Positions 7,227 to 15,216 of a DNA stretch of 64,000 nucleotides are shown here, piece by piece (within the stretch, counting starts at the first letter, position 1; every line of letters starts with the position of its first letter). This DNA is from a virus. The DNA is taken from positions 1 to 64,000 of the IMG/VR virus record IMGVR_UViG_3300026097_000010. One strand, 5' to 3'. The notes below the pieces were generated by a model that saw nothing but the letters and a program-made list of their open reading frames with translations, did no database searches and was not told the origin of the DNA. The translations under genes were made by a program, and so were the position numbers.

Positions 7227-7779
7227 TCGATTCGCCCATCACAAAGTATTTTTTTATCAACATTTTTTTATTTGTACCTTTGGGAGTTTTTTCAAATTCT
7301 TGCCAATCGTCTTTTAAAACTTTATATCCTAATTTATTAAATTTTGAGTTCCACCAGTTGCGACTTTCTATAATCAAATGTGCATTTCTTCCATCAGGCA
7401 GTATTAATTTTGCAGGGCTACAAGCTATAAGATGATAAAAATGTTTACTTCTTTTTCTTAAATACTCTAATGTTTCTTCTATATATTCAGGTTCTACGTG
7501 TTCTAATACATCCGAAGAAATTATCATATCGAAATATTTTTTATCTATAGATTTAGAAAATTCTGGATTGGCCGGGTCATATCCATCTACAATGATGTCA
7601 GGAAATGTTTCTTTAATCTTCTCGATAAGTTTGCCTTTGCCGCAACCAAAGTCTAATATAGTCTTTGGCTGTTTTTCTAAAATATATTTTTCTAAATGCC
7701 TTGGAAACTTTCCTCGCTTACCGAACGGTGTGTTACGGTGGATATCCTGATACATTTTTTTAAGATTATCTGATATCAT
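7219..7779 (-). CDS. SAM-dependent methyltransferase
   Basis: 186 aa class I methyltransferase. SAM-binding motif I is ILDFGCGKGKLIEKI at about 40-54; acidic motif II follows at VDGYDPANPEF and MIISSDVLEHVEPEYIEE is motif IV, as in the UbiE/Methyltransf_11 group. It lies at the 3' end of the sugar operon, overlapping the glycosyltransferase by 14 bases, so methylation of a sugar or surface glycan is likely. The end (KMLIKKYFVMGESNV) runs into the next gene. Confidence 0.85.
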   Translation of the reverse strand: MISDNLKKMYQDIHRNTPFGKRGKFPRHLEKYILEKQPKTILDFGCGKGKLIEKIKETFPDIIVDGYDPANPEFSKSIDKKYFDMIISSDVLEHVEPEYIEETLEYLRKRSKHFYHLIACSPAKLILPDGRNAHLIIESRNWWNSKFNKLGYKVLKDDWQEFEKTPKGTNKKMLIKKYFVMGESNV

Positions 7780-8410
7780 AAGTTTCTCCGTCTAGAGGAT
7801 ACAAATATCTTAATTTTGATTTATAATGAAGAATTTTTGCATGAGGTGATTTTTTCTTTGCGAAATAAAAATTATTATAAATTGCACAAGGATAGACTTT
7901 AATTAATACATCATTTCGTACTACTGTGTCCCCGATGTTTGTAGAATTCACAGCTGATAATTTATTTAACGGTGGTTGATCGCTTATCCCTTGATCGGAC
8001 AAGGTTTTCCATTCTTTGATAAATCTTAGAGCATTTTCAGTTTTCTTTGCAAACACAATACCAGCATTTATAGGTAAGGGATGTTCTTTTTGTTTAGGCT
8101 GTCTTACAGTTACTCCAATATCGAATATATCAGCTTCTATTTCGTTAATTGGTTGAACTATCAAGGCATCAGCATCAAGCCAAATTACGGTTTCGTTATC
8201 TTCAGCTGAAAGCAATGCATCTTCAATAATATGTGGTTTACAAGGTATTTTTGCATTGTTTTCGGTGCCTACTCTTCCTATAAATGATTTACCATATCCT
8301 AGCTCTCCAAGATCGTAAACCAAGGTTTCGTATCCTAATCTATTATTATATTCAACAGCTTTATCAACATATGGTTTAAAGTTTTTATCACCGGCAACAA
8401 CTATTTTCAT
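7766..8410 (-). CDS. GT-A glycosyltransferase, GT8-like
   Basis: 214 aa. The N-terminal Rossmann-like strand MKIVVAGDKNF and the metal-binding DxD motif VIWLDADALIV (about 85-95) followed by PINAGIVFAKK are typical of GT-A enzymes related to GT8 that transfer sugar from a nucleotide donor. A similar protein lies at 24409-25086. It overlaps asnB by 4 bases. The donor and acceptor are not predictable. Confidence 0.8.
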   Translation of the reverse strand: MKIVVAGDKNFKPYVDKAVEYNNRLGYETLVYDLGELGYGKSFIGRVGTENNAKIPCKPHIIEDALLSAEDNETVIWLDADALIVQPINEIEADIFDIGVTVRQPKQKEHPLPINAGIVFAKKTENALRFIKEWKTLSDQGISDQPPLNKLSAVNSTNIGDTVVRNDVLIKVYPCAIYNNFYFAKKKSPHAKILHYKSKLRYLYPLDGETYDIR

Positions 8411-9738
8411 TTAACTTTACCTATTCCTTTTCCTTTTTCTGTAACATGAAAGCCTCTTTTTTCTGATGCTTCGAACGGAAAATTATTTTGTTCTAAGTAT
8501 TCTGCCAGGGCATTTTTATATTTTTTATTTTTTAATTCCGTTGATAGCCATAAAAATTCTTGAACTAGGTCTCTATCCAAAAACGGATATCGAGTTTCTA
8601 TACCAAAATGTCCAGCAACATATTCTTCTTTATTTAAATATTGCACTTGGGTTCCATCCCAAAAGCTATGCCAAGGAAAAAATCCTTCTAGTGTTTCTGG
8701 AAACAATCCTCCAAAACTACTATGTTTATAAATGCGTTTTCCTGCAAATCCATAATCGCTTAGTATTTCGTCAGCACCTTGACCACTAAAGTAAATGCGT
8801 CTTCCGTCTAAACTAGCTCTATGACAAATTGCAGATAACCCCATAGAGGCTTGATCTTTTTTGATGTCATAGTTAAAGAAATGATCTTGATACTGAAAAT
8901 TTTCACAGTTATGTCTAAGTTCACCTTTCCACTTTTGAAATTCGTTTGAAGTTAATGTAAACGGTTCTGCATCGGTAATCTTGGCAAATCGCCGAGTTAA
9001 AATTTCATTGTTTTCGTTGTTTATAATAGAATATGCTTTAAAATTAGCATGTTGATTTTCTAATTCACAAGCAATTGCTCCGCTATCATAACCCGAACTC
9101 ATACCAATAAACATACCTTTATCGGTATTTGCAATTCTTTTTGAAATACTGTTCTGGAATGCATAGATCCAATCGTCGTAAGTATTTTTGTGTTGGGTTA
9201 GATCAAAAATAATATTATCAAAACTAGAAATTAATTTTAGTGTTTTTAGATCATAAACTTCTGTTTTGTTGCCTTTAAGTTTTTTACCGTTGTTAAATCC
9301 TAATCCTTGTAGTTGACTGTTATACGATGCAATACAAAATTTTTCATTAACAAATTCATACCAAAGAGGTTTACATGCAAATACATCATTAGCAATAATT
9401 ATTTTATTTTTAGAAAAGTCAATTAGACACAACGCAAATTCTCCGTCGAGTAAAGAAACAAATTTATCTCCGTTCGCTAGATACACATCGATGATTGACT
9501 CGCCGTCACTTTGGTAATTTCCAAAAGATTTGTAATTATATATTTCGCCATTAAAAACACATGCTATGTTATTTTTTATAAAAGGTTGGGGAATCTGTTC
9601 TCCTGTAATATGTAACAGATTGTGCAAAAATTGTATACCGTTTACAACTTTGCTATTTGTTAAATCAGGGCCTCGTTTTTGACATTTTGCGTTGACCGTT
9701 TTTAAATTATTAATATTCGATACACCAAATCCGCACAT
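8407..9738 (-). CDS. asnB: asparagine synthase-like glutamine amidotransferase (AsnB family)
   Basis: 443 aa. C2 directly follows the initiator Met (MCGFG) as the Ntn nucleophile, with RGPD and NGEIYNY of the glutaminase domain. The synthetase half has a PP-loop variant MSSGYDSGA (usually SGGLDS), FSGQGADE and ETRYPFLDRDLV. At 443 aa it is shorter than cellular AsnB (about 550). AsnB-type enzymes inside sugar clusters often amidate uronic acids (WbpS-like), which fits the neighbours DegT, Gfo/Idh and acyltransferase better than free asparagine synthesis; that role is inferred. Confidence 0.88.
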   Translation of the reverse strand: MCGFGVSNINNLKTVNAKCQKRGPDLTNSKVVNGIQFLHNLLHITGEQIPQPFIKNNIACVFNGEIYNYKSFGNYQSDGESIIDVYLANGDKFVSLLDGEFALCLIDFSKNKIIIANDVFACKPLWYEFVNEKFCIASYNSQLQGLGFNNGKKLKGNKTEVYDLKTLKLISSFDNIIFDLTQHKNTYDDWIYAFQNSISKRIANTDKGMFIGMSSGYDSGAIACELENQHANFKAYSIINNENNEILTRRFAKITDAEPFTLTSNEFQKWKGELRHNCENFQYQDHFFNYDIKKDQASMGLSAICHRASLDGRRIYFSGQGADEILSDYGFAGKRIYKHSSFGGLFPETLEGFFPWHSFWDGTQVQYLNKEEYVAGHFGIETRYPFLDRDLVQEFLWLSTELKNKKYKNALAEYLEQNNFPFEASEKRGFHVTEKGKGIGKVK

Positions 9739-9742
9739 ATTT

Positions 9743-10528
9743 TTACCTATGATATTCTAATTTTAAATTATTTAGAATTGCTTCTGCATGCTTCTTCACA
9801 GAATTATCTCCAGGAAAATCTAAAATAATATCATCATTGCTTTTATCGTAATCGCCGTTACTGTCGACCCACTTGTAATGATCTTTATTGACTTCAAAAA
9901 TTTTAATTTTTAATCCGTCAAAGTCATAATGTTTTTTAGTTTTATTTGATTCGTAGAATTTCGATACAATATTTTTTCTAGATACTAAATGATTTAAACT
10001 TAACATATCACCCCACCATGTTCTGTATTTTTCATCAAAGTTTTTATATATAGAATATCTTTCATTAAAAAAATGAACTACTTTATCATGGTTATTGGTA
10101 TTCGAGTTTACTAAAACAACTCCGTTGCTAAGATTAAATTTCTCGTCGTCATTAGGTTGGCTTAGACAGTATAATCCTATATCAAACTCTTCATTAAAAA
10201 AATGATGCACAGAACCTAAAACAATATTATCTACTCCTGTCAAAATGCTCTTACCTACGTTATCTTTTACGTAATTTAAATTAGCAACAATTAACGATTC
10301 CATTAAATTAAGTTGAGATAGATTCGATCTGTGGCATTTATATTCGAGATCTGTACTATTATCAGTTTGCACTATAAAATTATCAGACGGATTAAACATT
10401 TTAAAACTTTCGTGCAACAGCCGTAGATTTTTTCTATAGTCTACTTTGCCCACTCGTCTTTTTAATTTTTTGTGAGTCACCTCACTTGCATTGATGTCCT
10501 TATAAAAAGGAGCAAAGTTTATCATCAT
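9743..10528 (-). CDS. putative glycosyltransferase of the sugar operon
   Basis: 261 aa. ILTGVDNIVLGSVHHFF (about 94-110) has the shape of a GT-A DxD site (V-D-N), preceded by an ESLIVANLNYV helix and followed by NGVVLVNSN, as in small marine-phage glycosyltransferases. No classical DxD is present, so activity is uncertain. Two Met codons start the frame; the first at 10528 overlaps the aminotransferase by 29 bases and has a weak GAGA element upstream. Composition and operon position support a glycan role. Confidence 0.6.
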   Translation of the reverse strand: MMINFAPFYKDINASEVTHKKLKRRVGKVDYRKNLRLLHESFKMFNPSDNFIVQTDNSTDLEYKCHRSNLSQLNLMESLIVANLNYVKDNVGKSILTGVDNIVLGSVHHFFNEEFDIGLYCLSQPNDDEKFNLSNGVVLVNSNTNNHDKVVHFFNERYSIYKNFDEKYRTWWGDMLSLNHLVSRKNIVSKFYESNKTKKHYDFDGLKIKIFEVNKDHYKWVDSNGDYDKSNDDIILDFPGDNSVKKHAEAILNNLKLEYHR

Positions 10529-11570
10529 CTAATTCTCTAAATGCATCAATAACCGCGTTATAATTTGTTCCTGGGTATATTGGCAAACTTAATTGTTTTG
10601 TAGCAAGCAAGTTTGTATTATCTAAATTATCTTGATTGAAAATATAAGGCTTGGACAAACTTACAGGAGTTGGATAATAAACACGAGTTTGCACACGATC
10701 TTTAATTTTTTCTATGACTTCTTCTCTATTATTCACAAGAACAGTATAGATGTTAAATGAATGTTCGGCTCCTTGCACTGTGTTAATATTACTAAAATAC
10801 TGATTATATTTTTCTGCAACTTCCCGTTTTGCTTCTAAAATTTTAGGATAGTATTTTAATTTTATAGAAACAAATTCTGCTTGCAAGTTATCCATCCGAT
10901 AATTATACCCAACATCACCCTCTTTCCATGTTCTGAGTGCAGAAATATTTTCATGTATATTTGCATCGTTTGTAATAATACAACCCGCGTCGCCGAGTGC
11001 ACCAACATTTTTACTTGGATAAAAACTAAAGGCTCCTACGGTTCCGAATGTTCCAACATGCTTTCCGTTTATAGTTGTTCCGTGTGCCTGGGCACAATCT
11101 TCTACTACAGGAATATTATATTTGTCTGCAATTGCCATAACAGCATTCATATCCACAGCATTACCAAACAAATGAACAGGAACAATACATTTTGTTTTAT
11201 CAGTAATCTTTGATTCAATAAGACTTGGATCCATACAAAATGTATCTTTATCGATATCAACATATACGGGAGTAGCACCTACATACATAATGGCCGCAAC
11301 AGTAGCTTTGAATGTATAACCTACTGTTATTACTTCGTCACCTTCCTTAATACCAAGAGCAAGTAATGCTAGGTGCAGTGCCGCTGTTCCGCTTGCTACA
11401 CCGGAACAATGTGATGCTCCAGTATATTCAGCAAATTCTTCTTCAAGTCGCTGTGTTCCTAAAATATAGTTTCCGCTTTCTATTACCGCACATGCTTTAC
11501 TTTTTAACTCATCTAAATATTCTTGATGAAGTCCTTGTAAATTAAAAAACGGTACTACTGTTCTATCCAT
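10500..11570 (-). CDS. DegT/DnrJ/EryC1 sugar aminotransferase (GnnB/WbpE-like)
   Basis: 356 aa, the usual family length. SGTAALHLAL at about 60-69 binds the PLP phosphate, VVEDCAQAHG at 155-164 holds the ring-stacking Asp158, and SFYPSKNVGALGDAG contains the Schiff-base Lys187. The family transaminates keto-sugar nucleotides using glutamate. The downstream neighbour order with a Gfo/Idh oxidoreductase and an LpxA-like acyltransferase suggests a 3-keto-GlcNAc substrate, giving a 3-amino sugar. The gene overlaps the oxidoreductase by 16 bases. Confidence 0.9.
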   Translation of the reverse strand: MDRTVVPFFNLQGLHQEYLDELKSKACAVIESGNYILGTQRLEEEFAEYTGASHCSGVASGTAALHLALLALGIKEGDEVITVGYTFKATVAAIMYVGATPVYVDIDKDTFCMDPSLIESKITDKTKCIVPVHLFGNAVDMNAVMAIADKYNIPVVEDCAQAHGTTINGKHVGTFGTVGAFSFYPSKNVGALGDAGCIITNDANIHENISALRTWKEGDVGYNYRMDNLQAEFVSIKLKYYPKILEAKREVAEKYNQYFSNINTVQGAEHSFNIYTVLVNNREEVIEKIKDRVQTRVYYPTPVSLSKPYIFNQDNLDNTNLLATKQLSLPIYPGTNYNAVIDAFRELDDDKLCSFL

Positions 11571-12457
11571 TCTTGTATCCTTTTTGCTTGATATATATCT
11601 GTTACTGGAGTTTCTTTTCTATCAATCATTTTCTTAAATGCATTAATTGCTGTTTCCAGTCCTGGTTGTTGTTCTACATCGATCACAGTTTCGTCGATAA
11701 ATGAATTTGCTGAGTATTTTTCATCTAATTTTTCTATAGTTTTAGAAGTAATTCTGCTTCCTTGTAAATCGATCATTTTGTCATTACAATGAATTAGTAT
11801 CTGTCTTTGTTTTACAGGAGACACCCAACTGCAAATAATAGTGGCCCGTAACTCGTTATCAAATGTGAAATTTAAAATAGCATGATCAGCAAATTTGTTT
11901 ACATGATTATTTTTTATTATTTCTTTTTTTATAAGTTTTATTCCTGGAAACAGATAATCGATAATACTTAAATCATGAGTAGCTAAATCATATATTACAT
12001 CTGTATCCGGTTGATACAATCCTTGATGTAATCGATGGCTTTCAAAATATATCGGATCAGATATATCGATCTTATTTTTTAAATGTTTTATAGTAGAATC
12101 ATGACACATTATGTGATCTACAAATATTTGAACATTCTTTTCTTCAGCTAGATCTATTAATTTGTTTGTTTCTTCTAATGTAACACATGCAGGTTTTTCT
12201 ATCCACAAATCTCTTCCTGTCGATATAACTTTTTTAGCAATTTCAAAATGTGTTGCAGCTTTTGTCGCAATTATAACTGACGTAATGTTCTCATCTGCCA
12301 ATGCATCTTCTATGTTATTGTAACATAGTGTATGAGGATATTTAATCGCAATCTCTTCAAGAACTTCTTGTGAAAAATCACACACCGCATAAAGATCTTT
12401 ATTCAAAGTCTTTGCAATGTTTTTACCCCAGTATCCGTGTCCAATTAATAATATCAT
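11555..12457 (-). CDS. Gfo/Idh/MocA sugar-nucleotide oxidoreductase (GnnA/WbpB-like)
   Basis: 300 aa. The start MILLIGHGYWGKNIAKTL is a GxGxxG dinucleotide-binding loop; WIEKPACVTLEET carries the EKP signature and LATHDLSIIDYLFPG the catalytic-region His of the family. These enzymes oxidise a sugar hydroxyl with NAD(P). The partners (DegT aminotransferase downstream, LpxA-like acyltransferase upstream) match GnnA-GnnB-LpxA of lipid A diaminosugar synthesis or WbpB-WbpE-WbpD of O-antigen synthesis. Start at 12457 is set by a 4-base overlap with the upstream gene. Confidence 0.88.
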   Translation of the reverse strand: MILLIGHGYWGKNIAKTLNKDLYAVCDFSQEVLEEIAIKYPHTLCYNNIEDALADENITSVIIATKAATHFEIAKKVISTGRDLWIEKPACVTLEETNKLIDLAEEKNVQIFVDHIMCHDSTIKHLKNKIDISDPIYFESHRLHQGLYQPDTDVIYDLATHDLSIIDYLFPGIKLIKKEIIKNNHVNKFADHAILNFTFDNELRATIICSWVSPVKQRQILIHCNDKMIDLQGSRITSKTIEKLDEKYSANSFIDETVIDVEQQPGLETAINAFKKMIDRKETPVTDIYQAKRIQEWIEQ

Positions 12458-13056
12458 TTATGTAAATCTCTATATATATTTTCAAATCTATCAGTTTCAT
12501 CTAATAACATGTTGTCATCGATTTTGTTTCTTTCTAGGCCTATTATGTTAGGCTTTAATACTTTTGCAGGTGTTCCGACATACACGTTTCCGGGAACAAT
12601 TCTGTTTTTAGGAGTTACAATAGTTCCCATTCCTAACATAGAATACGAACCGATAACTTGCCATTGATGTACATTACAGTTTAAACCAATAATAGCGCCT
12701 TGCATCACATGTACATGTCCAGACAACACACAATTGTTACTCATGGTTACGCCGTCTTCTATGACGCAATCGTGATGCACCATCGAATTTGTCATAAAAT
12801 AACAATCATTACCTATTACAGTTTTTTTTGAAAATTTAGTAGGCATAGTTACACATGAATGAGAATGAAATATGTTATTGTTACCGATCTCAATAATTCC
12901 AGTTGAAGGTTCTCTTATATGCTGTGCATCTGTTCCGATACACACATATGGGTGAATTACATTTCCTGTGCCGATATTAATCCTATCCCAATACACAACC
13001 GCCGAAGGATGGACAAAATTTCCATTTATATTTTCAAAATCAGATAAAATGTTCAT
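12454..13056 (-). CDS. LpxA-like left-handed beta-helix acyltransferase
   Basis: 200 aa made almost entirely of hexapeptide turns. FVHPSAVV at the N-terminus, then IIEIGNNNIF, SMVHHDCVIEDG, SNNCVLSGHVHV and GAIIGLNCNVHQW follow the order of LpxA, where the AHDC and GHV...VHQ blocks hold catalytic and substrate-binding histidines. It is shorter than E. coli LpxA (262 aa), lacking much of the C-terminal helical domain. With the oxidoreductase and aminotransferase downstream it may acylate a 3-amino sugar nucleotide. A simple N-acetyltransferase of an O-antigen sugar is the main alternative. Confidence 0.83.
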   Translation of the reverse strand: MNILSDFENINGNFVHPSAVVYWDRINIGTGNVIHPYVCIGTDAQHIREPSTGIIEIGNNNIFHSHSCVTMPTKFSKKTVIGNDCYFMTNSMVHHDCVIEDGVTMSNNCVLSGHVHVMQGAIIGLNCNVHQWQVIGSYSMLGMGTIVTPKNRIVPGNVYVGTPAKVLKPNIIGLERNKIDDNMLLDETDRFENIYRDLHK

Positions 13057-13635
13057 TTATTGCTTAAACTTAAAATGCAGTTTTACAGCGGTGCTATTTT
13101 CTGAAATAGTATCAATAACATCAATGTATTGCATTTGTTGACCTATGGATGATTTTTGAAAATCCATAACAATTACAGTATCGTCTGTAGAATGTTTATC
13201 TATAAGATGTTTATAAGTTGTAACCGGATAATGAAACCCACAACTTAACAATGAATATATTAGATCGAACTTAATTTCGTTAGGAATCTCAACTTTGTTT
13301 GCATCAACAAAGTTGTATTGAATCTTTCGATCATCCCATGAATTTTTTAAATCTACAATTGAATTATAAAATTTAAAATCGTCGACTGCGCCATACTTGA
13401 TATCTCTGCTATTCTCTTTGGTGTCTTCGGCATCGCCGTCGAGCAGATACAAGTTTGTGTTATATTTTTTTTGAAATTTTTCAGATTCGTATGCTAGTCC
13501 GCAACCAATGTCTAATATATTTTGTGGTTTAAAATTTAAGTACGAATCTAATACTTCAAAATTTTCTTCTCTGTTTTCAGAAAAAGATTTCCAAGACCAT
13601 ACTTCTAACCATGATCTCTTAACTTTCTTCCCCAT
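13057..13635 (-). CDS. SAM-dependent methyltransferase
   Basis: 192 aa. ILDIGCGLAYESEKF at about 41-55 is SAM motif I and LYLLDGDAED at about 62-71 is motif II; KFDLIYSLLSCGFHYP corresponds to motif IV. It differs from the methyltransferase at 7219 in sequence and length. It abuts the acyltransferase gene with no gap and follows the cupin by one base, so it is part of the sugar operon. The target is probably a sugar or peptidyl group on a surface glycan; unproven. Confidence 0.8.
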   Translation of the reverse strand: MGKKVKRSWLEVWSWKSFSENREENFEVLDSYLNFKPQNILDIGCGLAYESEKFQKKYNTNLYLLDGDAEDTKENSRDIKYGAVDDFKFYNSIVDLKNSWDDRKIQYNFVDANKVEIPNEIKFDLIYSLLSCGFHYPVTTYKHLIDKHSTDDTVIVMDFQKSSIGQQMQYIDVIDTISENSTAVKLHFKFKQ

Positions 13636-13636
13636 A

Positions 13637-13981
13637 TTACTTTTTAAATCCTACAGTGTCTCGTTCTATATCGTCGTGATCAAACTCCGCCCAATACAGT
13701 TCAAAAGCAACCGTGTCTTTAGTTGCTTCGAACTGGTGATATTCTCCAGGAGCAACTTTTGTGTATTGTCCTGGACCTAACACAGTTTCGTCCACTAGAT
13801 CATAATTGTTTTTCCAGACACGAATTACTAATTCTCCGCTTTCTACAAAAAACCCATTCCACTTATGCTTGTGCTTGTGTTTTGAACACACGCCGCCTTT
13901 TCTAGATTCGATACGATGAAATTCTAACACACCGTTAGCTTCTAACAATTCTGTTTTACCCCAAACTTTTCCTGCGATCAT
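13637..13981 (-). CDS. single-domain cupin (sugar isomerase/epimerase-like)
   Basis: 114 aa. The metal-binding cupin motif 1 is unusually His-rich (HKHKHKW at about 36-42) with a Glu about 10 residues on (FFVESGEL), and motif 2 has PGEYHQFEA. It resembles the C-terminal cupin of mannose-6-phosphate isomerase/ManC or WxcM-type 3,4-ketoisomerases. It is the first gene of the sugar operon, behind a late-type AATAAATA motif and a GAGG ribosome site. Which sugar nucleotide it binds is unknown. Confidence 0.78.
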   Translation of the reverse strand: MIAGKVWGKTELLEANGVLEFHRIESRKGGVCSKHKHKHKWNGFFVESGELVIRVWKNNYDLVDETVLGPGQYTKVAPGEYHQFEATKDTVAFELYWAEFDHDDIERDTVGFKK

Positions 13982-13996
13982 ATAATACCTCTAAGC

Positions 13997-14004
13997 TATT
14001 TATT
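13997..14004 (-). promoter_or_regulatory. late-type motif AATAAATA before sugar operon
   Basis: Minus-strand AATAAATA lies 15 bases before the cupin ATG at 13981, with a GAGG ribosome site between. The octamer is also found before the 190-aa head protein and the 512-aa fibre protein, so the sugar operon may be transcribed late. Confidence 0.5.
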
Positions 14005-14031
14005 GTGTAAAAAAATGCACCAAAAGTTTTG

Positions 14032-14643
14032 TTAAAAGTCGTATCTAAAAGCATCGACGTCATCTTTCCATTTATCTGCTACTATATCAATTAGTTCTTG
14101 ACTTGTATAATAATCTTTATACGATGTCCTATTTCTGGTTTTATTAGAGTGTCCTAACGATTCGAAACAATTTAACCGTGTCTGAACTTCCTTAAAATCA
14201 TCTGATAAATTTTCTAATCTGATCCAATAGTCGCAGTTTTTGGCCCACAAAAGCTGAGATCCTCTACTAGTTCGTTTAAGCCAGCCATCGAACCCTTCTG
14301 CTTCTAATCTATCTATTTGTTGTTGTTGTGTCTCAACGTTATATTTTTCTTTATGACTATTTGCTAACGAAGGATTGTTTTTGACCATGTTAATTCTAAC
14401 CTTAGCAGCATCTATCTTAAAAGTATACCAACTAACAGCATAGTCCCAAGGATTTCTAATTACACAGAATTTCCAACCTAGATTTCCTAGAAGATTATAT
14501 GCTGTGTTAATATCGCAATGTTGTTTTCTTTTTGTAGTTTTTGTGGGGAAGTTTTGACGCATCCAGTCGCTTACACTGTTCCCTGCATTTTTCGGAATAT
14601 GGATAAAGGTACAGTGATAAGGATCGTTAATCATAACGGCCAT
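14032..14643 (-). CDS. sulfotransferase-family protein
   Basis: 203 aa. FIHIPKNAGNSVSDWM (about 13-28) is the 5'-phosphosulfate loop of Sulfotransfer_2 enzymes, here with the canonical PKxAG context, and VIRNPWDYAVSWYTF (about 59-73) the 3'-phosphate site. The middle carries a Q/E-rich helix (ETQQQQIDRLEAEG). It starts one base inside the stop of a 20-codon frame (TAATG) and is transcribed from the uvsW promoter, so it should be early. It is more distant from the other three sulfotransferases in the window. Confidence 0.83.
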   Translation of the reverse strand: MAVMINDPYHCTFIHIPKNAGNSVSDWMRQNFPTKTTKRKQHCDINTAYNLLGNLGWKFCVIRNPWDYAVSWYTFKIDAAKVRINMVKNNPSLANSHKEKYNVETQQQQIDRLEAEGFDGWLKRTSRGSQLLWAKNCDYWIRLENLSDDFKEVQTRLNCFESLGHSNKTRNRTSYKDYYTSQELIDIVADKWKDDVDAFRYDF

Positions 14644-14705
14644 TATTTTTTCATTCCTTTTGCTGTTGTTTCGAAGCTGTCGCTTATTACTAAAACTTTT
14701 AACAT
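14643..14705 (-). CDS. candidate 20-aa micro-ORF between sulfotransferase and 168-aa gene
   Basis: ATG 14705 to TAA 14643, exactly filling the gap between two genes and ending in a TAATG overlap with the sulfotransferase start. It would encode MLKVLVISDSFETTAKGMKK. No Shine-Dalgarno element is seen, so it may be a translational coupling leader, a gene remnant or chance. Confidence 0.35.
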   Translation of the reverse strand: MLKVLVISDSFETTAKGMKK

Positions 14706-14709
14706 ATCA

Positions 14710-15216
14710 TTAAAGAAGATTGTTCAAAATCAATACTTCGCTTTGCCTACTTATTTCTTTTACAAAATAGACACAAGGCGGATTTTCGCCTTCGCCTATC
14801 GGAACTGTTAGTAATTGTCCGTTTTTCATTTTAGGAAAATACCATTTAACATCTTGAAAAATATTAACAATCTCTACAGGATAATATTCTATACGAAACC
14901 CGTTAATAGGATTAATAGAAAATGCTTCAAACCCTCTTTCATTAATGCTGGTTAACGGAAGTACTTCAGGATCTAAACCACAGTCCCTATCACCAACAAG
15001 CATACACCAATCGAGAGGCATTTGAATTTCGTATCCGCCAATGTTTAGCAAGATAGCAGGACTGTTAAAGCTTTCTAAAAATATTAAAGGCATAAAGAAA
15101 AAATCTGGATCTTGGTTATTCGAATTATCAAGTACAGAAAATCTTATGTCATCAACTTCTTCAGGAAGATCGTTTAGATCAAATGCTTTATTTTCTAGTG
15201 TTAATATCTGTGTCAT
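14710..15216 (-). CDS. conserved uvsW-linked phage protein, unknown function
   Basis: 168 aa, acidic N-terminus then a beta-rich body. Conspicuous blocks are CMLVGDRDCGLDPEVLPLTS, ERGFEAFSINPINGFR and VKWYFPKMKNGQLLTVP. I recall homologues directly beside uvsW in marine T4-like phages; no function is established. The 4-base overlap with uvsW here keeps that linkage. No membrane or catalytic motif is visible. Confidence 0.82.
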   Translation of the reverse strand: MTQILTLENKAFDLNDLPEEVDDIRFSVLDNSNNQDPDFFFMPLIFLESFNSPAILLNIGGYEIQMPLDWCMLVGDRDCGLDPEVLPLTSINERGFEAFSINPINGFRIEYYPVEIVNIFQDVKWYFPKMKNGQLLTVPIGEGENPPCVYFVKEISRQSEVLILNNLL

